A stretch of 64,000 nucleotides of DNA, from assembly GCA_963978905.1 (NCBI GenBank), contig OZ022256.1, positions 3,145,501 through 3,209,500 on the forward strand. The letters run 5' to 3'. Position 1 is the first letter of the stretch. Each line of letters starts with the position of its first letter. Made by a program: the position numbers and the translations under genes. Shown in pieces: positions 25,926 through 36,800 of this stretch. This DNA is from Trichostrongylus colubriformis. Taxonomy: Eukaryota > Nematoda > Chromadorea > Rhabditida > Trichostrongylidae. The notes under the pieces are model-generated. The model worked only from the letters and a program-made list of their open reading frames with translations. It searched no databases and had not been told where the DNA came from.

Positions 25926-27471
25926 TATTTAGATACTAAGGGGGCCGAAGAAACAAGTATCCGTCTGAGGTGGAGCTACTTAATGTGACGTACGAAAGGT
26001 AGAACGTCCGATGGGAAGCGGCCATGAGAACTCCAGGAGAAAAAAGGCGACGGTCACGTTGTCAGGGACGCAGAGTGAGAGCAATTCGATATTGGGCAGG
26101 AATCGGACTGCGCACTAGCCGCCCAGCTGTATTCAGTTGTGGCGGAAAGTATGGCAGGAATTCCAACAAGTAGCTCTTCCTTCAGTTTTTCGACTTCCAT
26201 TCTGGAATTAAGGAAAATTCTCAGTTTTTTTGAGTCTCTGCTCATGTACTGTATCTAGTAGAGTGATTTCGAAACGAAATGGAATCATGGAATTTCCCTA
26301 TTCCTTTGGATAGGGTGTAATATAGGACAAGATACCTGCTCCAGAACCAAACCACACACGGCGCTCTTAGCTCGCATGCAATGCGTCACACGCTGCACGT
26401 GGTGCGACGCGAACTTCCTGCCCAATGACATTCACCCAGAATTGACAATCACGGTGCAGAGAACAGATGGTTTTAGAATGGCGGTTAACAAAGAGACAGC
26501 GATAATGAGAGAGCATTGGGATCCCAACTTCCCAGATATTTTGGATCTGGCAAGTAAATGTCCACTGGTGAGTGAACTGTTGGCATTTTCTTACTGTTGG
26601 CTCATTTTTCATATGTTTTCGCAAAACTTCGCGTTATTATTGTTTTATGAAGTGTTGAAAAATAATTCCCTAAGTCAGGTCATGGCCAATTCCAACGAGC
26701 TGTACGAGTTTCCCAGACCAACACTAGCCAGGTGGTGAATATTGGTGGACCTGGAGTTGAACACAAAGACGCGAAGCCTTTAAAAGAGGTAGGCGGCGAG
26801 CATGTTGATTGTTGTGTTTTTTGACTGGTGTCGTTGACAAACTGAAGTAGTTCGCCGAAAAAAATGCAAAAAAAACTGTAAGAATTTCCTGTGGCCGTTC
26901 AATAACAAACTTGTTAATTTTATAAATTTTTTTATGTGGGGTTGCTTGTTAAAGAAACTGGGCGCACTGCATACATCGGATAGAGTGTACATCGTTAGGG
27001 CAGGAGTTCGCAGCGCGGCGTGCGACGCGATGCGCGCGAGCCAGAGGTAGCTTTGGTGGTTTCCAAAGGGATTAATTTATTTATTTATGCGTTTGTGACG
27101 CGCCTTCATGAATACAAAGCTTTAGGTAGGACTGAAGCAGGCAAAATTTGAACAAGAAACATTCCTAATATCAGAGAACTAATTGAATTTCTTAGAACAA
27201 AAACATTTCAAATACTATAGATGAGAGAATTTACATTGGACTCAAAATTGAGGAGAATGGAAGGTCCTCTCACAGTATGGTGGCCGATAGAGAGTCGTCC
27301 TTGGACATATTGGTAAAAGTATGTACTGGAAGTGAGGGTGCCTACAGTACTGAACTAGCACACAACTTAGGAATACGTGGGGTACGTATAGTGAAATAGA
27401 CCTTAGTTCTGAGATAATTGGGATGGGCATAGCAGCAACTTTATTTGTTTATTTATTTACTTACTTATCTA

Positions 27472-28859
27472 TTGGGTTGGGAAATAAGTTTCCGCGGTTT
27501 TTTTAACTCCGTTTTTCACGATATTTCCTTCATCTTTCGGTGAAGCTTATATATGTTTTCGATAGAGCTTTTTTTGCTCTACAAAATGCTTCTATCTGTT
27601 TTTCGATTTCTTCGACTTCCTAATATTTATGAGGTTTGGAAACGAAGTAAGCTGAAGGCAAAAATTGGCACTCTCGACACCTCATCTTCCTAGTCTACCA
27701 TCGAGATCGAAAAATGCATGTGTATATGTTTTCGATAGAGCTTTTTCCGCTCTACAAAATGATACAACCCTTTATTCAAATCGCTCAACATTTTGCTTTT
27801 TAAGACTTTCAAATGCGGTATATTGCAAAGGTGTGCACTTTCGTTATCTCCCCTTCCTCGCCTACCGTCGAGATTGGAGAGTATGTGCATACATGCATTC
27901 GATAGAGCTTTTTTCGCTCTACAAGGTGATACCACTCTTCTTTTGTATCCTCTCGTATTTTAGCATGTAAGGATAAGTTTCCACCTTTTTTTCAACTCAA
28001 AATTGCTTAATGGAAATGAATTTTTTTGGCAAAATGTTTTGTATTATTTGATAGAGCTCTATTCGCTCTACAAGATAAAGCCTTTGCTTTTGGTTCAAAT
28101 TATTTTATGCTATTTTTTAGATCATTTTAAAGGAATGCCAGATCGACGAAACGAGCATGATCGACACGAAAATGCGCGATTTCGTCGATTTGGCACTCCT
28201 TTAAAATGATCTAAAAAATAGCATAAAATAATTTGAACCAAAAGCAAAGACTTTATCTTGTAGAGCGAATAGAGCTCTATCAAATAATACAAAACATTTT
28301 GCCAAAAAAATTCATTTCCATTAAGCAATTTTGAGTTGAAAAAAAGGTGGAAACTTATCCTTACATGCTAAAATACGAGAGGATACAAAAGAAGAGTGGT
28401 ATCTCCTTGTAGAGCGAAAAAAGTTCTATCGAATGCATGTATGCACATACTCTCCAATCTCGACGGTAGGCGAGGAAGGGGAGATAACGAAAGTGCACAC
28501 CTTTGCAATATACCGCATTTGAGAGTCTTAAAAAGCAAAATGTTGAGCGATTTGAATAAAGGGTTGTACCATTTTGTAGAGCGGAAAAAGCTCTATCGAA
28601 AACATATACACATGCATTTTTCGATCTCGATGGTAGACTAGGAAGATGAGGTGTCGAGAGTGCCAATTTTTGCCTTCAGCTTACTTCGTTTCCAAACCTC
28701 ATAAATATTAGGAAGTCGAAGAAATCGAAAAACAGATAGACGCATTTTGTAGAGCAAAAAAAGCTCTATCGAAAACATATATAAGCTTCACCGAAAGATG
28801 AAGGAAACATCGTGAAAAACGGGGTTAAAAAAACCGCGGGAACTTATTCCCCAACCCAA
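27472..28859. mobile_element. 1388-bp near-perfect palindrome, mariner-like ends
   Basis: TTGGGTTGGGAAATAAGTTT begins the left arm and its near complement ends the right arm. TA flanks both sides, as in Tc1/mariner insertions. The arms, 27472-28151 and 28180-28859, are in exact register (positions sum to 56331 at both the outer and inner ends). A 28-base centre separates them. Each arm carries four copies of a TCGATAGAGCTTTTT...CTCTAC motif spaced about 150-170 bp apart. Mirror-image open frames of 101 and 68 codons occur in both arms and differ at only a few residues. I do not regard them as genes. The palindrome lies in UGT intron 9. Confidence 0.92.
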
Positions 28860-29010
28860 TATTTATTTATTTATTTAATTGCAACATACGGTGCACAAGG
28901 TAACAGCAACTTTTGCCGGAAAGAAGAGATTAGAGTTAGCTAAGTAGTTAATAGCATCTTGTGCGGGATAGAAGAAATCATAGTCAGCCAAGTTAAAAGC
29001 CGAGAAGATA

Positions 29011-30397
29011 TTAGGTTAATTCATAGTAAATCGGATTGACAGATTTTAATCATTGTCGTACAACTTTTCAACGACAACTGGGATTCACTTGAAATATGCT
29101 CCTTCTTTATCGATGACCTTCTGCCACGGGTTAGGCAGATCATGGATGCCCTTGCTCCAGAAGGCAGGAGGCTGGAGCTCGAAGAAGTTGCCGAGTGCCG
29201 TCTTGACATCGTGAGTTTTGAAGTCTTGGCCGTCCGGGTGGCGTTGGCTGTGGGAGAAAAGGTGGAAATCTGAAGGGGCCAGGTCTGCGGAGTACGGTGG
29301 GTGTGGAAGCACGGTCCAACTGTACGACAGCAGCTCGGCCTTGGTCGATCTTGCAATGTGCGGTCTGTGGAAGTAGACACGTTGTCGTGCTGGAAGTAGA
29401 CATGTGACCGCCGCCGTAGCGAACTTTGGACATTGGCCTTCAGTTCTCGTAATTGACGAACGTAGACGTCGGCGGATACTGTGGTACCTTCATCGAGCAG
29501 CTCCCAGTACTCTTCGCCGTGTACGCTCCGCCAACCGCGGTTTTCGTCTTCGATGGAATAGTCGCCTGACGCAAACTTCGAATGCCACAGGTACACTGTA
29601 CAGGGGGTGCCAAAAAAAAAAAGTAATTTTGTCTCCTCCACTTTCGACCCCATTTAGCCAAACTACAATAAATTCTATTGAGGTATTCTCATCCCCAGAA
29701 TCAAGAGCAGACCTAACTCTATCACTATACTCCGTGGCAGCCTCCTGCACGAGCAGGAACGGGAGCAAGGAAAGACTGAACAAGATGTATCACCTCCACT
29801 GGGCAAAATCCGAATTTTCTTCGCCCTCTTTCACAATCTTGCTGACGTCCGTTCAATCTGGGTACCTAAGGGGATTCATACCGGATGGTGTTCTTTAACA
29901 TTGCGTTTTTCACGGGTTCCCAGCGCCCTTCGTTTCCAAGAGCCAAAACGTTCCCCTATCACTGAAACCCCTCCGGAGGCGGATTTGAGGCATGAAAATG
30001 ATACTTTGGATCATAGCAGCCTTGTCCAAGCAGCAGGGGCTCTGTGACTTCCAAGAACCGAAGGGCCAACCCTCAGGAAGCTTCCCACAAAAGACCTACC
30101 ACGGAGCTTGGCTCCACTGTTTTTAGCGAATTTTTAAATGTATTTAGGTACTCCGAAGCCCGACTACGCCGAATGAAACCTCCATATTTTTATGAACATG
30201 AACGTGAGGAGCCACAGCTTGTTCCTACTTTTAGAGGAACATTTTGGGAATGTGTTGCCCCAAAAACTTTATCTCTTTCGTTTCCCTACGTTTTGAAAAA
30301 TTGGCAGATGTGAGCCGTGGACAAAATTACTTTTTTTTTGGCACCCCCTGTACTTTTGGCGGGGGCATGCTCCTTGTGAACTTCTTCTAACGTTTGT

Positions 30398-30432
<35 letters not shown>

Positions 30433-30705
30433 TTCTTTTAGACGTCTGCCGATATCCGCGGGTCCCTGGCAAGATAGCGATATAAATAGTATGACGTTGC
30501 GGATGTGGTCTCTGGACCGCTTGAAATCGTGCGGCATTGTGGCGGAATGAATTTACTTTGGAGTGATTATTTTGCGGTACTTTGAAGAGCTTTTTATACT
30601 CATTCCAACGGTACTTCGCATGTCCATTTTCGTTGACTCGTTGCTGAGTTATGATCTCTAGAAATCATCACTACCATTTGTCCGATTTATTATGAATCAA
30701 CCTAA
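29011..30705 (-). mobile_element. mariner element carrying a nested insertion
   Basis: The ends TTAGGTTAATTCATAGTAAA and the complement of TTAGGTTGATTCATAATAAA frame a second, inverted copy of the mariner at 11466. The minus-strand pieces include YWELLDEGTT, a VYFQHDN motif and HPPYSPDLAPSDF-type codons. The same repeat of GTCTACTTCC after HDN is present. A 750-bp element (29601-30350) interrupts it. Without that element it would be about 940 bp, close to the 899-bp sister. A (TTTA)n run lies near 30400-30440. Confidence 0.88.
29601..30350. mobile_element. 750-bp DNA element nested in the mariner
   Basis: CAGGGGGTGCCAAAAAAAAA and the complementary GGCACCCCCTG end form terminal repeats of about 30 bp that extend through AGTAATTTTGTC. 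It is flanked by TA on both sides. The sister mariner at 11466 gives the uninterrupted site. TA target choice suggests a Tc1/mariner-type non-autonomous element. I find no transposase in it. Confidence 0.82.
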
Positions 30706-31840
30706 TAAGTAAGCCCGAGACCGCAGCGAGGGCGGGTGCAGGTTTGCACCTCTAGGGCGGGTGCAGATTGGGCACCTCCCCAACCTTAATACGGACCCTA
30801 CCCACTGGCTCGGTGGTGCTTCTTGACAATCAACTTAGCTCGTAAGTGCAACTCCCGCTGAGACGTGCGAGGGACGGCAAAAAAGACTGAGGACAAGAGA
30901 TGAGGACGAGACTGAAAAACCAGCACATCATTTAATCTGGTGTTGTAGGCGAGTGACAACCAACTGTGTGAGTTATGGGCTGTATTTCAAAAGATGGGAA
31001 AGGAAAGTTCTCTCTAGAAGACTACCGGCTCCACCGGCAATGTCATCATCTTGTCCCACAGCTAAAATAGGCGAAGCAAGATGAAGTTTTCATTATCTGA
31101 CTACAAACTTCGCTCTCAGCTCTCACCTGCCTTGCCACATGCCGCAACGCAAATTTTCTGTCTTAAACGCTGGATCGGAACCAAAGATGTGCGAAAGGGC
31201 GGTGATGAACCTACCAATGAGAAATTGATCCCTGTGTGCCTTAGGGTGCATATGTTCTCGAAAACGTAAACCAGTGCACCCCATTTCAGAAATTCAAGAA
31301 AATCGCAGAAACTGGAAAAGGACTAATAGTGATGTCGTTTGGGTCTGTGGTACGGACTGAATGGATGCCAGAAAACTGGAAAGTAGCCATTCTGAAGGCT
31401 TTCGCTCGCTTCCCTGATTATCAATTCGTGGTTAGATATGTGATGGACGATCTCGAAGGTATCGATCGATGAAGCTCCGCTCCTTATGACATCCTCCCAA
31501 ATCATGGAATCTTGGAAATACATTTCAGGACGTCTTCCACCAAATGTACACACCTTCTCATGGCTACCTCAGAATGATCTCCTCTTGCATCCAAACACCA
31601 AGGCATTCATTTCACACGGCGGCTACAACAGCCTTCAGGCACGATTTTACTTTCCTTTGACTTTACCTATCAGTCAGAGTGATTCTTTTTACAAGCTTTC
31701 GCTCACAGGTAGCTCTCAATTCTGACATTTTTCGAGCCCTACTCTCTAGTAAATGCTCCCAAATGAACCAGCTCCCCCGTATGAGATATCAATCGGAATA
31801 GTGATTTGGATATTGACGGACATGTCCACTGAAAATAAAT

Positions 31841-32064
31841 GGGTGACGGTTGGGACACACGAATCTAGGCCGTGACCCTGTGACAGCCTGTGGCCTTTGC
31901 CCTGTGATATGAATAATTCAGACAATTTGACTATACAACGGAACAGACTTGCAAGGAGGACACGATTTACATGAACAAATTGTCTGAACTATTTAAGGCT
32001 TGCGTCAAAGGCCACAGACTGTTACAGGGTCACGGCCTAGATTCGTGTGTCCCAACCTACACCC
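31841..32064. repeat. Foldback MITE in UGT intron 11
   Basis: The arms GGTTGGGACACACGAATCTA...GACCCTGTGACAGC and their complement form a long hairpin of ~85-bp arms. The centre lies near 31953 and ATTCAGACAATTTG is the inner stem. Confidence 0.8.
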
Positions 32065-32205
32065 AAAATAAATGCTACCTGATCAAGGAGCGACTGTACA
32101 TTGAAAGATGCGCTCAAAGCTCCTCATTATTTCTCGGTGAAGCAATGGAGAAACGTGCGCCGCTCGGACTCGCCATTGTCCTGCCCCTTCAGTGATGCGG
32201 GTTAC

Positions 32206-32380
32206 GCCGCGTTCATACTTTGCGCCGGTAGGGCGTTGCTGCGTCCACAAGCAGCGAAGCAGAGTGGCACGGGGGGAGGTGCAGAGTCGATGAAGGCAAC
32301 GAGACAAAGTGGCACAAATGGAGATGCAGAAACACGCAGCCACGCCTTGCCATCAGCATCGCGAAGTGTGAACGCTGCCT
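32206..32380. repeat. 'CATACTTTGCG' MITE in UGT intron 11
   Basis: The ends GCCGCGTTCATACTTTGCGC and GCGAAGTGTGAACGCTGCC are inverted, and the interior is GC-rich. Confidence 0.78.
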
Positions 32381-33824
32381 CAAGTTAAAACACTTTCCTG
32401 ATGATAACTAGTTGAAGGAGAAGGTGTAGAAGGCCATAGTTAACGGGCATTTTTTGGTTGTCTAGCTCCGTTCCTTCTTTAAAAGGATATGCAATAGTAA
32501 CGCTATACTCCTACTTAACAATCGAGCAGTTAACTTCCTGGTGTAGTTAAGTGATTTATGATATCATAAATGCACTTATTTATTTTGAACTCTCTCAAGG
32601 AAGCGATCAATTCCGGTGTACCCTTAATTACAATCGCCCTTTTCGCCGACCAATTCAAAAACTCCAAAATTGCCTCCAAACACGGCTTTGCAGTGAACAT
32701 CAAAAAAGGAGAATTCAGTGAAAAAACTCTGTATGCCGCTGTCAAAGAGGTTCTGGAAAATGACAAGTAAGTTCCCCCGAGGGTTGACTTTCTTTCAACA
32801 AATGCTCTACTCATTGCTTTTAGGTATTCCCGCAACGTCAAACGGTTATCTTTGATGGTTCAGAAGAAACCAGTCAGTCCTGCGCACCTGCTCATCAAAT
32901 GGACGGAATTTGTGGCCGAATTCAAGACGCTTGACAATTTAGTGCCAGCCGGAACAAAGCTCAACGTTATTCAGTACTACTCCATAGATATCATAGCAGC
33001 GCTTTTATCGATAATTCTCATCGTTGTATTTATTGTTTACAAAACCGTGAAATTTATTGTTTTAAGGTGTTGTTGCAGACCTAGAAAGACGAAGTTAGCA
33101 TGAATGATAAATTTATCGGTTTATAATAATACAAGTGAGTTATTACGAAGATCTGCCATCAAGTATCACTTTTTACAAGTACACAAGTATTTCACAACCA
33201 CATCTATAAAGAAGGCGGGAAAACCTAGTACATAGATATCTCGGAATAAAAAGGGAAGAAAAGCTACTGCTTTTCATAAATGGCACGCGAGATTATCACA
33301 AGTTACCCATAAATATGGGAGGGTCACATAAACTGCGAGCCACCCTTGGTCCCTATACCCAAACCATTTTTATAAAATATGACAGATGAGAACACTACGA
33401 AAATTCAGTCCTTTGACCCATTGTACTTTTTGGCTCATCTTGTCTGGCGTATGAAATATTCTTCACAATCAGCGCCACTACGTGTATCTATTGATGCATT
33501 GAAACATTCGAATCACTCTTTTGAAGCAACTGAATGCAAACTTTGGGGAAAGTTTCGAAGTTTCCAAAAATTCTTATAGGTATTTCTTCCTAAAATTAAT
33601 AACAAAACAGTAATGTGCTTGAAATAGATGGATTTCGTCGCGCATCCACCATATGTTCAATAGTACGGAATCCGAATCAAAAAGCTCTCTGCAAGCTCAA
33701 AACAAATTTTGGGCACAGATTCTAAAATTCTATATTGTTGTTACATACATTCAAGCATACTGCACACGTATTTATGCCACGATAATTTCAGACATTTTTG
33801 CTTACATATAAGAGTCATGGGCAG

Positions 33825-36800
33825 CTATTCCCATTGCTGTCTCAGCATGTTCGCATAGACAGCCATCTGATCATCCGCTGTAGTCCGAGTGACAAATTGT
33901 TGGATCGCATTATTTCGAAGTCGTTGTCGTTTTTTCAGCACATGTAGGGTGAGGAATGGAAGAATAGCCACCGCAAGAGGAATGATCTGCAAAAAATGGA
34001 CATTCTGTTTTTGGGACTTCTGTTCGATTATATGAGATACGAATCCAATAGTCACGCACATAGCAGCCTTCCTTGGCTATCAGATTCGTATCACGTTCAT
34101 TTTCAGCTTTTCCTAGTGGGATTCCGATGCATACTAGTGATAGCACTGCGTACAAGATCGACGCTGATACCTGGAATATTGAGCACAGTTAGATACATAG
34201 AGGGTGTGTGTCACTAGGATGCAACGCTTGAAACGAGACGTGACGCCGTGATCGCTTTATGACCGAACTTCATACGTCACCCTAGCTCGCATCGCACAAA
34301 GCGAATTTTCCGTACTTTTATCACACATCCCCGGATAGAAGAAAGAATCAGGAACTGACAGCGCCCAATAGCCTTCCCAGTCTTCATCCTTCATAGCATG
34401 AGGCGGACATCTGCATCCGTCCAAGGTGAGATTGGACTAGCCGTGGTCTCCCTCTCTGGCTTTCTTTACGGGGAAACTCGGCGTTCAGAACCGTATCGGA
34501 GTACTCCTGCCACCTCTTTTTCTACTCTGCTGGCTTCCTCAGGATGACACCGACGCTGCTTTTTACGGTCTTCACCACCCTGAGGTGTTGGGTGGCTCGA
34601 TGTCTGATTTTGGCCAGCCTGGAGACGCATTTCTCCGCCTCTCTGCTCTCTAACTTCTCGTAGCTATCCACTTCCGTGTTCTTGGCTTTGGCTATGATTG
34701 CCTTGGCAAGCCTCTTGTAACTTTATAGGTGGCGAGGTATTCTGGGCTCCTTTTCTGCCAGCTTTTGTATGTTTCCTTCATTCATTTCACCATTCGCTGA
34801 ACTCCTCGTTCCAGAACCACGCCGCTTTATGACTTCTGAAACCATCTCGAGTTTTACTCAGGGCTTCCTTCGCGCACCGTGAGATGATCTGGCGGCCCTA
34901 TCCCGGTCTCCTGAACCGGACAGAATGTACTACATGCAGAGTTAAGCCTTCGTCAGGGAATCCTCGACAGGGGGGGGGGGGTCGTCTTTGATCCGCTGGG
35001 GAGTTGTAATCGTTGAGGTAGGCAGCAGTGATCAACAGAATTTCTCGGGCTGAGAGTCCAAAGGTAAAGGAGGGGATAAAACTCACTGGATTCGAACCCG
35101 AACCTAATCATCATGGAAACCTTATACACGGCGCGATCCACAACGAAGCTGGCCAACGCCAATAACCCTTTTGTTGGTCCGCTGGCACCGAAACCACGCA
35201 GAGGACACCTCCGAAATTCACCGATTAACAGTGGGAAGCGATATCGATACACGGGCTCCACCGTGAATGAATATTCTAGAAACTACGGGATGAAAACGAG
35301 AAATTAGCTGATATGGCCTTTTTTCATATATTGCTATGATTGAAAATACGTGATCTGGTGTGAGCGAACCACTATGCAGACCGGAAAAGCGTTTGTATTT
35401 ACTGAGAATGGGAAGGAAATCCTCATGTATGGCGCATACAACAGCGAGGTCAGCGGAGGCCAATCACCCTCCCGTTTGTTTGCTGAGAGCAGAAGGTTGT
35501 GTACTGAAGGAATTATAAACATAATGGATCTCTTTTTTCCAATGACTTATGGGAAGATCTCGCCACTTTGATGAAACAGATTTTCCTCGACTGACTTCCT
35601 TCAGAGTAACTTCTTTCATTTTGAAGATGTGGCATATTTCAGGTCCCGCAGACTTCGTACAACAAGACCGCACCATATGATTGACATTGAAGGAAGTTAC
35701 GTTCATTTGAGATACAGTTCGAAATTGTTGAAAATTTTCCTCGACTGGATACCCATATCGAAAACTACGCAACCATCAGGGAAACTAAGCTGCAAGTAGA
35801 TTGGTTTGGGAAGTTTTCGAGAAAACTTTTTACAGGACTTTGGAAAGATTCAAAAATTGTCCAAATTTGGTATGGGAAAGATACCGCGCTCCATTGAGGT
35901 CGCGACGCAGCCGCACTTATTCCTTTTTACTCATATTTGTCGGCGATTCAAAATGCTTACCACGGTCGTCGTTGTATTTCGTTCCTCTTTTTGTTTTCTT
36001 GTTGTTTTATGCTGTTTTTTCGGTGCTTAGGGAGTTTGAGTGGGTAAAGTAGTATGCTGCGCTCCATCCCCGTTAGCTGTAACGCTATGGTTAGAGCGCA
36101 GAGAGGCCATATCGCTAACCAAATCGAGATCAAATTTAGCAAATAAAAGATTTTGATAAAGCAAATTCAACTTTTTCAATACTGTGTAAGCCTGAGCCTG
36201 GGGAAAGGAGGTTCCCTTTCCGTAGGCATAGGCGGAAAAAAATGAAAGCTAACAATCACACAAGTGAGAGGAGGTCATATAGAGGCTCCCATTTAGGGGG
36301 AAGGAGTCGTATTTTTTGAAGATTTTCCGCGCGCCACGCTTGACCCTGACTACAGATAGCTATGTCGTGGGCTGTAGCCAAGTCCAGCACCCTATCTCCC
36401 TCAGCATTCCTTGCCCCAATTCTCCCACCCCCGTGCATTTTTTCTTGCCCCTTCTTGTCACTGTCGACATGACCGTTTAGGTCGCCTGCCATGGTGAGGT
36501 AGTCATTTTCCGCGACTGCCCTAATGGCTTCATCGAGCTTAGCTGAACTCATCTTTTTCAACTTTGGGGCAGCCAGCTTTTGGTGCGTGGACGTTCATTA
36601 TTGTCCAGTACCCCTCCTTCGCGTCTATCTTCACGGGCATGATTTGGTCGTTGATCCTGTCCACTGCAGAGACACACTAATTGAGGGACTCCACTACGGC
36701 TATGGGTACGCTGTTTTGTTTGGTGTCTCCTCCGTTGTAAAAAGAGTTCGACTCCATCACCGATCTCCGTAGCCTGAGCCCCTTTCCACCGTGTTCCCTG

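Larger units (their letters stand above)
21815..26788 (+). other. UGT exons 6-9: middle of the enzyme
   Basis: Exon 6 encodes QLTDTVATLVGVPTFPSYVP. Exon 7 encodes GIMESIDGMTFYGRMKSFIG and YNLGNILYP. Exon 8 encodes NKETAIMREHWDPNFPDILD then LASKCPL. Exon 9 encodes NSNELYEFPRPTLA and VVNIGGPGVEHKDAKPLKE. These are standard UGT segments in the right order, and every exon pair is phase-compatible. In exon 9 a single base appears lost around 26727-26735: the first part reads into a TGA, and the NIGG part lies in the next frame. Confidence 0.85.
16686..33103 (+). pseudogene. UDP-glucuronosyltransferase, 13 exons, frame-broken
   Basis: The exons I read are 16686-16778, 19337-19457, 19520-19593, 19655-19730, 20093-20212, 21815-21879, 24782-24872, 26477-26567, 26679-26788, 31290-31458, 31529-31638, 32600-32766 and 32824-33103. 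Together they give about 522 codons, the usual length of an ER-membrane UGT that moves glycosyl groups from UDP-sugars to small lipophilic compounds. The order is signal peptide, acceptor-binding domain, UDP-sugar-binding domain, then a C-terminal membrane anchor. Junction phases agree throughout except where lesions fall. The lesions are TAG at 19406-19408, TGA at 19676-19678, a deletion with frame change near 20190, and a one-base loss near 26730. The intron after 31638 would start with GC. Introns hold five mariners and other repeats. Sequencing error or an intact allele elsewhere cannot be excluded. Confidence 0.88.
31290..33103 (+). other. UGT exons 10-13: UDP-sugar domain and membrane anchor
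   Basis: These exons look intact. They encode GLIVMSFGSVVRTEWMP, then the UGT signature region with [13 protein letters not shown] and [11 protein letters not shown], then EAINSGVPLITIALFADQ. The last exon holds a hydrophobic span (IIAALLSIILIVVFIVYKTV) and a short basic tail ending RKTKLA, the usual ER anchor and cytosolic tail. The intron of exon 10 is 70 bp. The intron after exon 11 begins GC instead of GT. AATAAA occurs at 33245. Confidence 0.88.

Noticed and set aside
27665..28666. Mirrored 101-, 81- and 68-codon frames in the large palindrome
   Set aside because: They exist on both arms because the arms are copies. There is no transposase motif or start context.
31081..31269. 62-codon frame before UGT exon 10
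   Set aside because: It runs through the intron into no acceptor and has no UGT similarity. The real exon starts at 31290 after TTTCAG.
35334..35772. Possible extra receptor exon or gene on the minus strand (frames of 62-102 codons)
   Set aside because: A YPVEEN string resembles the receptor's YQLSEN motif, but the splice phases do not fit and the other frames have no signature.
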